This document shows, in pieces, positions 24,416 to 33,146 of a stretch of DNA of 45,838 bases (positions within the stretch are counted from its first letter, which is position 1; the number at the start of each line of letters is the position of its first letter). The notes under the pieces were generated by a model that saw nothing but the letters and a program-made list of their open reading frames with translations, was not told the DNA's origin and did no database searches. The DNA is from Prolixibacteraceae bacterium. GTDB lineage: Bacteria; Bacteroidota; Bacteroidia; Bacteroidales; Prolixibacteraceae. Both the position numbers and the translations under genes were made by a program. The DNA lies in the NCBI GenBank assembly GCA_025355875.1, contig JANXYV010000152.1:1-45838 (forward strand), in the 5' to 3' direction.

Positions 24416-25900
24416 TTACTTTTTAAGCATGTATTCAGGTATGATGGGCTGATTTTTCTCAAAATCGTAAAGCGATTGGATTTTCAGGTTGAGTAACTCA
24501 ATTTTATAATCAATCAGCGACTGGGCATACGACATTTTCTTTTGTGAAAGCTGGGTCTGGAACAGGTTCATGTCCATGCTGGTGAGGTCGCCGTTGGCAT
24601 ACCGTTCAAGGTTGATCTCGTAGGTTAACTGTGCATTCTTTTCATTCTGGGTGGCAATTTCAATCTGGTTCACCAGGTTTTTGAGGTTGCGGTAAACTTT
24701 CCGGATATCGACAGTGATTTGTTTCTTCTGTTCATCCAGATTCAGGTCCTGAGTCTTGATTACCGCTTCCTGGGCTTTGATGCGGGCTTTCTTTTCGCCC
24801 CAGTCGTAAAGCGGCACATTAAACGAAACGGCCACCCTTGGGTTGTTGGTTGGATTTTGGTAAATATTCTCAAGGAGTGGATCGTCGCCACTGATACCCA
24901 CCGACAAACTGATATCTCCCCTGAATTCGTTGATCGCCTTGGTTCGGATCAGGTCGAACTGCGAAGTTTCGATGCTGATCTGACGCTGGCGCAGTTCCAT
25001 TCTTGAATTCAGTCCATACTCGATGGCTTTTGTTACATCGACCACCACCGGGTTCATGGCCACATCGGTCATCACGGTAATTTCGTCCATGATATTCATC
25101 CCGATGTACTGTTTGAACAAATCTTTGTTGTTGTCCAGATTGACCTGAGCATTCTCCAGGGTTGATTTGGCCGTGGCGAAGTTTAATTCAGCCTGGTAGA
25201 GTTCTTCTTTGGCCGAAATTCCGGCAGTTACTTTATTTTGGGTGATCTCGTAACTTTTTTGGGTATTGGCAAATTCGTCCTGCGAAATATTCAGGCTCAT
25301 TTGCGACAGGTAAACATTGTAAAACAATTGAGTCACCTGCTTTTCAAGGTTGAGTTTTTGCATGGAATAATTCAATTGAGCATTCTCCAGGTTCAACTCC
25401 AGTTGTTTCAGCTGAAGTTTGGTCCGGTTGTAGGTGAAAATGGGCTGGGTTACACTCAGTGAAAGATAATTGGTGAATGCAGTGCTGTTCTGGCTGCTGG
25501 TACCCTGGATGCTCGATTTGTCCTGCCACCCAAACCGGTTCACCAGGCTGATAGTTCCATCAGTAGGGAGAATGGGTTGGGAAACGGTGAACGTTCCGAA
25601 GGATTGGGTAGTCTGGCTGGTGAACCATTTCGCATTGTAATTATCGAACGACCGGGTCTGATCGTAACTAAACGGAGTAACATTCAGCGAAAAATTCGAT
25701 TTGAGCGCGGCGTTTTGCGCTTTCAGCGTTTCTTCAGAATTCTCCAGATTCAGCAAGGAGCGCCGGATGTCGGGACTGTTGTTGCTGGCAATATCCAACG
25801 CACGTTCCAGCGTCAGTATTTGCTGGGCATTTGCCGAAAGCAAAGCCGGACCGAATATGAACAAGAGAAGTCCCCTTTGGATCAGGTTTTTTAATCGCAT
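24416..25900 (-). CDS. TolC-family outer-membrane efflux channel
   Basis: A 494-residue outer-membrane factor. The start at 25900 is chosen because it begins a clean signal peptide (M-R-L-K-N-L-I-Q-R-G then a hydrophobic run ending LSANAQ); an earlier in-frame start at 25969 would translate part of a palindromic repeat. Two outer-membrane-efflux repeats are visible, each with long alpha-helical segments (helix starts such as L-T-L-E-R-A-L-D-I-A and N-S-R-M-E-L-R-Q-R-Q) and beta segments. Three such chains form the tunnel that carries substrate out of the cell. It is followed 14 bases later by the adaptor gene, so the two are surely cotranscribed. Confidence 0.92.
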   Translation of the reverse strand: MRLKNLIQRGLLLFIFGPALLSANAQQILTLERALDIASNNSPDIRRSLLNLENSEETLKAQNAALKSNFSLNVTPFSYDQTRSFDNYNAKWFTSQTTQSFGTFTVSQPILPTDGTISLVNRFGWQDKSSIQGTSSQNSTAFTNYLSLSVTQPIFTYNRTKLQLKQLELNLENAQLNYSMQKLNLEKQVTQLFYNVYLSQMSLNISQDEFANTQKSYEITQNKVTAGISAKEELYQAELNFATAKSTLENAQVNLDNNKDLFKQYIGMNIMDEITVMTDVAMNPVVVDVTKAIEYGLNSRMELRQRQISIETSQFDLIRTKAINEFRGDISLSVGISGDDPLLENIYQNPTNNPRVAVSFNVPLYDWGEKKARIKAQEAVIKTQDLNLDEQKKQITVDIRKVYRNLKNLVNQIEIATQNEKNAQLTYEINLERYANGDLTSMDMNLFQTQLSQKKMSYAQSLIDYKIELLNLKIQSLYDFEKNQPIIPEYMLKK

Positions 25901-25937
25901 ATCGAATATCATATTAGGTATATATTTCCAGTTTCTG

Positions 25938-26031
25938 TCATTAATGTTCATTAGGTCATTTATCGTCATTGATTGCTGATTTGCTCAGTATAATGACAAA
26001 CAATGACGTGAAACAAATGACAATTAATGAC
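25938..26031. repeat. Palindromic CAATGACG repeat 5' of the TolC gene
   Basis: Imperfect inverted repeat. GTCATTAATG...GTCATTTATCGTCATTG (25938-25971) faces CAATGACGTG...AATGACAATTAATGAC (26001-26031). It fills the gap between the permease/peptidase-like gene and the TolC gene. Elements with the same AATGAC/GTCATT theme are familiar from Bacteroidota intergenic DNA. Confidence 0.65.
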
Positions 26032-26038
26032 TATGTTT

Positions 26039-29000
26039 TTACTGTTTCACCAGCTTCACTGCATCGGCCACAACCACCTGAGCCGCCGACTTATTCCCCA
26101 GTTCCACTTTTACCGTATCGCCCGTAAAATAGAATGAGCCGAGACTGTTCCAGCCATCATCGGCGGTTTTCAAGTCAACCACTACTTCTTCCTTTCCTTG
26201 ACCGTGATTGATGGTATACGTGTATTCGCCACTGGTTTCCTGATTATCGCGGCGACCGCGCCGGTTTTTTGCAATATAACTGAATACTTCATAGGTTCCG
26301 TCGCCTTTGATAGGTATGCTCCAGGTCACTTTCTTCTTGCCGTCGCCCGAGCGAATGTAATGTGCAGAGCGAATAAACTTTCCAAAATAGCTGCTGTTGG
26401 TAGTTGCACGCCAGGTGCGCGGAGCATGCCAGGTATTCATCCCGATGAAACGGTCCTTGCTTTGATCTTCCTTCAGAAGTATCCTTTGTAAAAGACTGTA
26501 ATCTTCGGTCACCGAAAAACGGAAGGTGGAATCTTCATCATCCGATATAAATTCCCCGACTTCAGCCAAACGCACCGGGCTATCCGATATTTTTTCACCT
26601 TCATAAGGGATTGCCTTGGTATCCTGTTCAATATTATCGAGCGGAAGCCTGAGTTCAGAAGGAATATTCCTGGAAGCCAGCGTGTTTATTGAAATATTTC
26701 GCGGAGTTCCGTCGAGAAGGTAACTCACTTCCTTGGTTTGTCCGCCTTCGAGATACAGCAACTTGTTAATGGTTTCCATATTGGCACCACCGCCGGCAAA
26801 TCTTCCACGTCCCGGACCACCGCCTTCTCCCAGCCTGAACTGAACCGAAACAATGCCTTCGGCTTTCTCGGTATTCGAAATTTTGAATTTGACCATAGTT
26901 TTGAGCCTGTCGCCATCGAGAACATTCACTGCTTTTACCCCACCAATCAGATATCCGGGCAATTCTTTGCTCCGGAACCATTTTTCCATGAATGGAAGCA
27001 AATCGGTATTGAATTGCTGTTTGATACGGCTATTAAAATCTTCGATCGTAGTCGAACCAAATTTGATGCTTTTCAGGAATTTGAACATGAAATCGTTGAA
27101 TGCCTCGTCGCCCGCCTTTTTCTTGATAATTGAGAACAGGGATTGTCCTTTCAGTTGAATCACATTATCTATGATTTGCGTTTTCGAAGGGTCGTCGAGC
27201 AATTCTGCAAACGAAAAATCGAGCAGTGCCAGGTTGGCCTGTTCATTTTCGGTCATTCCCTGCATATCCCGCATCCAGCCCTGAGCGCCCGACTCTGCCG
27301 ACTGCTTTAGGTAGGCTTCAAAAATACGATCAGTAATCGGCCATTTATCGGATTCAATAAAATAGGCATGATTGTAAAACAACGGGAAACAGTACAAAGG
27401 ATTTGCCTTCTCAGTAACCTGACCCTGATTGAAATCGGGCCGGGCTGTTGCCTGAGTAAACAAAGCCAGAAAATTATTCACAACCATTATCTTTTTCTCC
27501 TGAGGGGTCATTTGTGCATCGTTTCCCCTTCCACCCCAGCGATCCATCCGTTTGATACTCCCTTCAAAATCAGCTTCCTGAATGGTCAGACCTTTCTCGG
27601 AAAAAAGTACGGTTTCGGGCTGAACCTGTTCTCGTTCGCCCATCAGGGTTCGCGGATAGGAATAAAACTGTGCCGGAACTTCAATTAGGTTAAACCGCTG
27701 GAAAGGATAAAACAAGTCGATTTTGCGCTCATAATCTTTGAGCGCGGTTTTAATCAGATCTGGAATGGTATCCTTGACCGGCTCGAGAAATTTGCTGAAA
27801 TAATCGTGTTTCGGGTGTAGGTACAAACTGAAAACCAGACCATCGATCGTATCCGTTTTTTGAATGTAGTTCCCAATGACCAAAGAAATCTGTGGCAAAT
27901 TTCGCTTGTTCGTAAAGCTGAAAACTCCATCTTTTTGTTCCACCTTGCCTTGTGAAATGGCGGTCAGTCCAGGTTTGGTCTTTACCGAAACCTCGAAACT
28001 GCTAAACTGTTTCTGTATCCATTGCTTGTTTTGCTTCCCAAAGCTGGCGCCGGCGATCGGGTACCAGTTGCATTCGCGGGTTAGCAAGACGAAATCGGGC
28101 GAAACAATGGCCGAGCGTTTGTCGATTTTGTACATGAATGACTGATTGGGCTCCTGAAGCGTTTTATCGTCGATATCCAAAAAACTGGCCGCATCGTTCA
28201 GGCTTCCACGATAGCTGAACTCAATATCGGCAGTTTCGCCCGGGCCGAGTTTGTTTCCCGAAAATTCAATCAGCTGAAGTTCCCGTTTTGGATTCGTTTC
28301 TTGTCCGTTGAAAGTGACTTTGGTCAATTCCAGACCGGGATTCAGGCTGAAAACAAAATGATCTACCTGATCCTGATGAGGATTGGTCACTTTCAGTTTT
28401 GCAGTTACCTCCAGAATACTTCCCTTATGATCGACCTCGATCTGGTAAGATCCGACTTTTAACCGGGGAGTATTCATATTTGCATCGTTCAGGGCACGGA
28501 TATTTTCTCTCAACTTCTGGTTTCTAATGAAGGAAGAAACATGTATATCGCCCAGCCAAATTCCGGCAGCAAAAAACAGCAAAGCAGGAATCAAAGTAAC
28601 GGTATTGCTGAAAGGGCTTTGCGGCAGGCGCTTCAGAAGTGAAATTGTCAGGAAGATAAAGGCAGTACCGAAACAGACGTACATTCCGCGGTGAATGATA
28701 ATTGTATGAAGGTTGCCAAACCCAATAAAATCGGATTTCAGCAACGGAATGCTGTAAGCCATGTAATCGAACAGAAAATAGTATTTTGTATTGAGGTAAA
28801 AAATGGTAATGGCCACATATCCAAGAAGGAGAATAAAAGTGATTGCCTGATTTTTCAGGATACTCATGATAAAAAACGAAAGTCCGAGAATAAAAATCAG
28901 GGTCGGCAAACTGATGATCAGGAAATAACTCACATAAGCCATCCAATCGACGGCAACCCCTTCAGCAATCAGATTGAAAATCAGCGCTTCCGATAATACG

Positions 29001-29365
29001 ATCAGGTTCAGGATCATAAAAACAACCAGGTTCCCGATGGTTTTGCCGGCCACATATTCCCCGTTCGACATCGAGCGGATATAAATTACGTCGGTAGTGT
29101 CCAGTTTTTTGTCGCGCTTCAGGAAGTCAGATGCCAGGAAAATGGCAATGATGGCCTGAACGGTATTCAGTATCAAAAGGTTGACATAAGGAATAACCGA
29201 TGGAATGGCTTTCATCTCCCAGTTTCCGTTGATAATGAGTGTTCCCAGATTGAAGAAGAACAAAAAAAACATAGCCAGAAAAGCAAAAATCCGGAAAAAC
29301 CAGGAACGAAGCAGCGTGGTTATTTCGTATTTGGCAATAGAAGTTATGTTGTGGACAGATATCAT
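26039..29365 (-). CDS. ABC-2 permease fused to an inactive-looking M1 aminopeptidase domain and a golvesin-like tail
   Basis: A 1108-residue, three-part protein. Residues 1 to about 280 hold about seven membrane helices with the K-K-L-D-T-T-D-V-I-Y loop typical of ABC-2 permeases. Residues about 300-850 resemble M1 aminopeptidases: a beta N-domain, R-E-C-N-W-Y-P-I, then F-N-L-I-E-V-P-A-Q-F-Y-S-Y, where the exopeptidase region is expected. I find no HEXXH zinc motif in the stretch after it (about 590-720), so catalysis is unlikely. The last 140 residues (about 970-1108) match the golvesin C-terminal-like domain (D-G-T-Y-E-V-F-S-Y, W-N-S-L-G-S-F-Y-F, V-V-V-A-D-A-V-K-L-V). The permease-M1 fusion is an architecture I know from Bacteroidota; the missing motif and the tail are what is odd. 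The ATPase gene lies 12 bases upstream in the same transcript. Confidence 0.88.
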   Translation of the reverse strand: MISVHNITSIAKYEITTLLRSWFFRIFAFLAMFFLFFFNLGTLIINGNWEMKAIPSVIPYVNLLILNTVQAIIAIFLASDFLKRDKKLDTTDVIYIRSMSNGEYVAGKTIGNLVVFMILNLIVLSEALIFNLIAEGVAVDWMAYVSYFLIISLPTLIFILGLSFFIMSILKNQAITFILLLGYVAITIFYLNTKYYFLFDYMAYSIPLLKSDFIGFGNLHTIIIHRGMYVCFGTAFIFLTISLLKRLPQSPFSNTVTLIPALLFFAAGIWLGDIHVSSFIRNQKLRENIRALNDANMNTPRLKVGSYQIEVDHKGSILEVTAKLKVTNPHQDQVDHFVFSLNPGLELTKVTFNGQETNPKRELQLIEFSGNKLGPGETADIEFSYRGSLNDAASFLDIDDKTLQEPNQSFMYKIDKRSAIVSPDFVLLTRECNWYPIAGASFGKQNKQWIQKQFSSFEVSVKTKPGLTAISQGKVEQKDGVFSFTNKRNLPQISLVIGNYIQKTDTIDGLVFSLYLHPKHDYFSKFLEPVKDTIPDLIKTALKDYERKIDLFYPFQRFNLIEVPAQFYSYPRTLMGEREQVQPETVLFSEKGLTIQEADFEGSIKRMDRWGGRGNDAQMTPQEKKIMVVNNFLALFTQATARPDFNQGQVTEKANPLYCFPLFYNHAYFIESDKWPITDRIFEAYLKQSAESGAQGWMRDMQGMTENEQANLALLDFSFAELLDDPSKTQIIDNVIQLKGQSLFSIIKKKAGDEAFNDFMFKFLKSIKFGSTTIEDFNSRIKQQFNTDLLPFMEKWFRSKELPGYLIGGVKAVNVLDGDRLKTMVKFKISNTEKAEGIVSVQFRLGEGGGPGRGRFAGGGANMETINKLLYLEGGQTKEVSYLLDGTPRNISINTLASRNIPSELRLPLDNIEQDTKAIPYEGEKISDSPVRLAEVGEFISDDEDSTFRFSVTEDYSLLQRILLKEDQSKDRFIGMNTWHAPRTWRATTNSSYFGKFIRSAHYIRSGDGKKKVTWSIPIKGDGTYEVFSYIAKNRRGRRDNQETSGEYTYTINHGQGKEEVVVDLKTADDGWNSLGSFYFTGDTVKVELGNKSAAQVVVADAVKLVKQ

Positions 29366-29377
29366 AGCGGTTGCGGT

Positions 29378-30271
29378 TTATATGGCTGTCCACTGGTTTA
29401 AGTTATTTTCCATAAAATACACGTAGGCGTGTTCGAGATTAGGAGCGATATTTTGCCCGCTATAGCCATTTATTGAATCGGCCACCACCTGGATTTCCCA
29501 ACCCTCGCTGGTGGGCACATTGGAGATTACCGGATATTTTTCATTGATTTCAAGGTATTCAGTCTCACTTGCCTCGATGAGCCACACTTTCCCTTCAGCC
29601 TTGGTGACCAGTTCATCGGGCGAACCTGTGAAAGCCAGACCTCCCTGATTGAGAAGCGCCATATCGGTACATGAACTGGAAATGTCGCCCACGATGTGAG
29701 TCGAAAGTATGATAATGACGTCCTGAGTAGATATGGTGGAAAGTAGATTCCTGAAACGGATGCGTTCTTCGGGGTCGAGACCGGTAGTTGGTTCATCAAC
29801 GATGATGATTTTAGGTTCGTTGATCAGGGCCTGGGCAATTCCAAGGCGCCGCTTCATTCCTCCTGAAAGTTTGTTGGCCTGGCGATCGCGGGCTTCGAAC
29901 AAACCCACTTCCTCAAGCATTTTATCAACAGCCAGTCTGCGTTTTTTCGTATCTTTCATTCCGGCCAAACGGGCTGCATAGTCCAGGAATTCGTAGGTTT
30001 TAAGATGTGAGAAGAAGCGAAAATCCTGTGGAAGATATCCCAGCATTTCACGAATTTTATCGCGGTCTTTGCTCAGGTCAAATCCATTCATGATTACTTT
30101 TCCTGAAGAAGGCTGCATCAGGGTCACCAAAATGCGCATCAGGCTCGACTTTCCTGCTCCGTTGGGTCCAAGCAAACCGAACATCCCGTTATTAATTTCC
30201 AGATTGACATCTTTCAGGGCGTGATTGCCATTAGGATAGACTTTGTTCAGGTTTTCGATGGTTATCTGCAC
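29378..30271 (-). CDS. ABC transporter ATP-binding protein
   Basis: A 297-residue ABC ATPase. Walker A is GPNGAGKS (about 37-44), the Q-loop is Y-L-P-Q-D, the signature is L-S-G-G-M-K-R-R, Walker B is I-I-I-V-D-E-P-T-T-G-L-D and the switch histidine lies in L-S-T-H-I-V-G-D. All catalytic elements are intact. The C-terminal 80 residues form the extra domain usual for ATPases that serve ABC-2 permeases. The start codon is GTG (30269-30271 read on the - strand); no ATG of suitable position is present. It is the first gene of the seven-gene locus and its partner permease is the next gene. The R-F-R-N-L-L and D-I-S-S-S-C segments are shared with the ATPase fused to the RND pump, showing that the two are paralogues. 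Confidence 0.95.
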   Translation of the reverse strand: MQITIENLNKVYPNGNHALKDVNLEINNGMFGLLGPNGAGKSSLMRILVTLMQPSSGKVIMNGFDLSKDRDKIREMLGYLPQDFRFFSHLKTYEFLDYAARLAGMKDTKKRRLAVDKMLEEVGLFEARDRQANKLSGGMKRRLGIAQALINEPKIIIVDEPTTGLDPEERIRFRNLLSTISTQDVIIILSTHIVGDISSSCTDMALLNQGGLAFTGSPDELVTKAEGKVWLIEASETEYLEINEKYPVISNVPTSEGWEIQVVADSINGYSGQNIAPNLEHAYVYFMENNLNQWTAI

Positions 30272-30622
30272 GGGGAAAAAATTAGGTCACGGAATGTCAG
30301 ACTGAATTTCGGTCAATAGGTTTAATCGCGTTAACGACTCATTGTTACTAAAATGAGCCTGACAAGGACTTTTATTCAACAGATATAGCTTTTCCACCGG
30401 CCAATAAACGAATTTGGCAAGAAAACATTGGAAGAAATACTTCTTCTTCCTTTTATCCTCATCATTTCTACCAATTTCCGAACATCGGCTAACCAGATTA
30501 AAATTTCCTTCCAGAAATTTGCATAAATCAAAAACATTGATTCTATTTGTAACCTAAAGGTTATATAAAGATAACTAAAGGTTATATATTGCAAATTCAA
30601 GTTTAAACTAAAACATCACATT
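30272..30622. promoter_or_regulatory. Divergent control region between export locus and HTH pair
   Basis: 351 bases without a convincing gene (short - strand reading frame at 30376-30600 rejected). It must hold the promoter of the - strand export locus and that of the + strand membrane/HTH pair. Seen here: the tandem dyads at 30550-30588 and a weak inverted repeat CTCAT/ATGAG at 30338-30357. I find no good TAnnTTTG box for the export locus. Confidence 0.6.
30550..30588 (+). promoter_or_regulatory. Tandem operator-like dyads
   Basis: A perfect 14-base direct repeat, CTAAAGGTTATATA, occurs at 30554-30567 and 30575-30588, exactly 21 bases apart (two helical turns). Each copy is also the right half of a dyad: TAACC-TAAA-GGTTA at 30550-30563 and ATAAC-TAAAG-GTTAT at 30571-30585. 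The pair ends 34 bases before the ATG at 30623, where a repressor could block the promoter. The likely binder is the HTH protein encoded at 31057-31269, which would make the pair autoregulated. Confidence 0.6.
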
Positions 30623-31057
30623 ATGGGAACTTCAATGATCGAAAAATTGGAAAAATCGAGGTACAATCTGCTGAAATGGACAACTATTGGTTGGGGAATC
30701 TGGTATGGAACTTTCATTTTAAAAGATGTGATCCACAATACCACAATCATTACTATTGCGTTATGTGTTGGATTTATCGGATTGATCATCTTCATGGTTA
30801 ACCTGGTTAAGGTACTCAAGTTACAGAGTGATCTTAAATTGGATAAAAAAGCAAGGGAAGCACTGAATGACGAATTGCACCAGCTCAATTTGCATAAGTC
30901 TTACCAGTTCGGATTTTGGATGGTACTGTCGGTTACGACTGTGTTCGTCGCTTTAACTCCATTTATACAGATTTCAGCACAACTGGTCTCTAAAATAATC
31001 TTGTATTTCGCCGTTCTTTCATACCTCATTGCAGGACTAATTTACACCCGCGACTAA
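30623..31057 (+). CDS. Four-helix inner-membrane protein, partner of HTH regulator
   Basis: A 144-residue membrane protein, family not named. Four hydrophobic helices are seen (about 18-35, 41-62, 97-115 and 121-140), with a charged, mostly helical loop of about 30 residues between helices 2 and 3 (K-L-Q-S-D-L-K-L-D-K-K). No signal peptide cleavage site or catalytic motif is visible. The stop overlaps the start of the HTH gene by one base (TAATG), so the two are coupled. Small membrane proteins paired with a 65-70-residue HTH protein are a common arrangement in Firmicutes and Bacteroidota; a role in sensing the envelope or in controlling the regulator is inferred only. A second possible start (ATG at 30635) would remove four residues. 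Confidence 0.75.
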   Translation: MGTSMIEKLEKSRYNLLKWTTIGWGIWYGTFILKDVIHNTTIITIALCVGFIGLIIFMVNLVKVLKLQSDLKLDKKAREALNDELHQLNLHKSYQFGFWMVLSVTTVFVALTPFIQISAQLVSKIILYFAVLSYLIAGLIYTRD

Positions 31058-31269
31058 TGGAAAATCAGGAATTAACCAACCAGATCAAAGTCCAACGGGC
31101 AATGAAAAACATCACCCAGGAGGAACTTGCTGCCCAAATAGGTGTGACCCGAAAAACAATCAATACGATTGAAACCGGCAGGTTTATCCCTTCAACCATC
31201 CTGGCCATCAAACTGGCCCGATATTTCGGGATAAAAGTGGAGGAGTTGTTTATTCTTATTGAAAAATGA
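31057..31269 (+). CDS. Small XRE-family HTH transcriptional regulator
   Basis: A 70-residue protein that is almost entirely one helix-turn-helix domain. I-T-Q-E-E-L-A-A-Q-I-G-V is helix 2 and the turn, and T-R-K-T-I-N-T-I-E-T-G is the recognition helix. Then come the usual P-S-T-I-L-A-I-K-L-A-R-Y-F and V-E-E-L-F, as in the YgzD-type regulators. It has no ligand-binding domain, so activity may be set by its membrane partner encoded just upstream (one-base overlap). Likely targets are the dyads at 30550-30588, and possibly the divergent export locus. Confidence 0.9.
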   Translation: MENQELTNQIKVQRAMKNITQEELAAQIGVTRKTINTIETGRFIPSTILAIKLARYFGIKVEELFILIEK

Positions 31270-31395
31270 ACATCAGATTTTACTCCTTATGCCTTGCGGC
31301 AAACTCCTTGGAAGAATAATGGTCTTTCCGGCCATATCAGGCCCTATAAGAAACGCAAGCCCCTAAAAAAAAGGCAACTTGAAATACCAAATGAA

Positions 31396-32913
31396 TTACT
31401 TGATTGGCTTAAATTGGACATAATCCCAAAAAATCATACCGTAGAAATAATTTTCAAGTCTGATGGTATGCCGTGCAGTTGTTTTAAAATCGACTTCCGC
31501 AACCTTCTGCAGACCACCCGCTCCCCCAGTCCGGGCCCCTAGATACTTAATCGGACAAATCACATCATCAATGTAGACATTACATGAGGTAACATCTCCC
31601 CAATTTGGCTGATAAATTCCGACTTCCCACTTCCCTTTCATCACTTTTGGAAAAGTAACAGAGAGCGAAAACCAGCCTATCATTTGCAAACAATCATCAT
31701 TGATCAGAACGCCTCCTGTTCCATTTGCTTTCCAATGGTATTGCATGTAATCACCTACCCAATGGATATTGGCAAAGCCATTTACCCCATCTGAAAATTT
31801 CTCGTATTGTTTATCATACCAATATCCCTGCTTGAAATCAAAAAAATCGGTGGTTTCAAAAATAATGGTAGTAGGTTCAGGTTGAATCACAGGCAATAAA
31901 CCATTGATAGAATGGATTGAACCATTTTTTGCCGGAACATTTGAGGAAGGAATGATGAAGGCGGTGTATTTTTGGGTTTTTGGAAAGAGATTGATTTTAT
32001 AGTCGGTGTCAATGTTCATTGAGACATTGTTATCAGAAGATAAAATTGGATACAATGTCGACTCAAAAGTATTCAAATAATAGGTACCGATCAGACAATG
32101 ATATTCCATGTACCTGTAAAACGGATTATTCAGGTAGGTCAGACTGTCGGGATTGGCTCCGGTGAATTTAATCAGATCGCCAACATTGTTAATTCCATTT
32201 CGTTTATAAACTGAATCCGGAACTGCCAGCATCGTGAAGCGGGTCCGGGCCGTGGTTTTACCGTATGGAAATGTAATTACCTGTAGGGTATCCTTTATCC
32301 CGGAAATTTTTAACCCTTCAGCAAATATTTTATAGGAAGGATCTTCAGCTAACAAGGTGTATACGTCTTTGGTAACTGGCTCAATGACCCGATCGATAAC
32401 CTGGGCATATCCATTGGCCAGACGAACATCCCGGTTAATAATTTTTGATTTCTTATTCATAATAATATCCGATCCCTGAAATTCGGTAACCAGATAATCA
32501 CCAATTGCATTGGTATCACGAATCGCACCGAGGCCTATGTCTGATGTTGATATTTCATTGGTTATCAAATGATTTCGAACCAGAGTATTTCTGAATTTTT
32601 CATCGAGTTCTGATACTGAAGTTACACCTTTTTCCTTGTAGTAGGCAAACATGGCATCGTTGGTAGGTAGCATAACGGTGTAAGGGCCACGAATTCCCAA
32701 CAAAGGTTCCAGTCCGGTAAGTTCTACCAGTTTCTGAAATTCAGAGAACTCAGGATTGCTTTTGATATAATCGCTTGCTACCTGGTCGGTGGAATTAACT
32801 TTCCATAGCTGAGGCTCTTGTTTGCAAAAAGTAAAAAGAAAGTTGGCGGAAACCATTATAAGCAATGCAAATACCGGAAACTTTACAGTTTCGCACGAGA
32901 AAAGATTTTTCAT
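31396..32913 (-). CDS. Fasciclin-domain lipoprotein
   Basis: A 505-residue exported protein. The N-terminus is hydrophobic and ends F-T-F-C-K-Q, a likely though imperfect lipobox (Cys30). A fasciclin (FAS1) domain spans about 45-185, with the two typical motifs Y-T-V-M-L-P-T-N-D-A-M-F and N-G-Y-A-Q-V-I-D-R-V-I-E-P. A second, more divergent fasciclin-like unit covers about 190-345 (F-T-M-L-A-V-P-D-S-V, then N-G-S-I-H-S-I-N-G-L-L-P). The C-terminal 150 residues are beta-rich and not recognised; they may bind a ligand such as a glycan. Similar FAS1 lipoproteins often sit beside SusC/SusD pairs, but none is in this window. The gene is monocistronic and convergent with the HTH pair. Confidence 0.85.
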   Translation of the reverse strand: MKNLFSCETVKFPVFALLIMVSANFLFTFCKQEPQLWKVNSTDQVASDYIKSNPEFSEFQKLVELTGLEPLLGIRGPYTVMLPTNDAMFAYYKEKGVTSVSELDEKFRNTLVRNHLITNEISTSDIGLGAIRDTNAIGDYLVTEFQGSDIIMNKKSKIINRDVRLANGYAQVIDRVIEPVTKDVYTLLAEDPSYKIFAEGLKISGIKDTLQVITFPYGKTTARTRFTMLAVPDSVYKRNGINNVGDLIKFTGANPDSLTYLNNPFYRYMEYHCLIGTYYLNTFESTLYPILSSDNNVSMNIDTDYKINLFPKTQKYTAFIIPSSNVPAKNGSIHSINGLLPVIQPEPTTIIFETTDFFDFKQGYWYDKQYEKFSDGVNGFANIHWVGDYMQYHWKANGTGGVLINDDCLQMIGWFSLSVTFPKVMKGKWEVGIYQPNWGDVTSCNVYIDDVICPIKYLGARTGGAGGLQKVAEVDFKTTARHTIRLENYFYGMIFWDYVQFKPIK

Positions 32914-33146
32914 AGGTTAAGTATGTTCTTGTTAGTCTGTCATTTAATTCTTTCAATCAGGCAGAAAAGAGAGAATCTACCGGAAATTCCGGCACTAAGA
33001 TCATAAATATATTGATATGCCGATCAATTAAGAGACAAAATATCGTACCAAAGTGACATCAAAATCCCTTTTCAAATCAAATAAGCTGTTAATTTTACCA
33101 TCTCAACCAGGATAACATTGACTCAGGTTTTTCGGTCGGCAAAGAA

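Noticed and set aside
30376-30600. 74-residue - strand frame in the divergent control region
   Set aside because: It covers the operator-like repeats, has atypical composition and no motif; more likely a chance frame.
31294-31542. 82-residue + strand frame after the HTH gene
   Set aside because: More than half of it is antisense to the 3' end of the fasciclin gene, and it lacks any recognisable pattern or good start context.
31396-32913. Polysaccharide utilisation locus around the fasciclin gene
   Set aside because: No SusC, SusD or glycoside hydrolase gene lies nearby.
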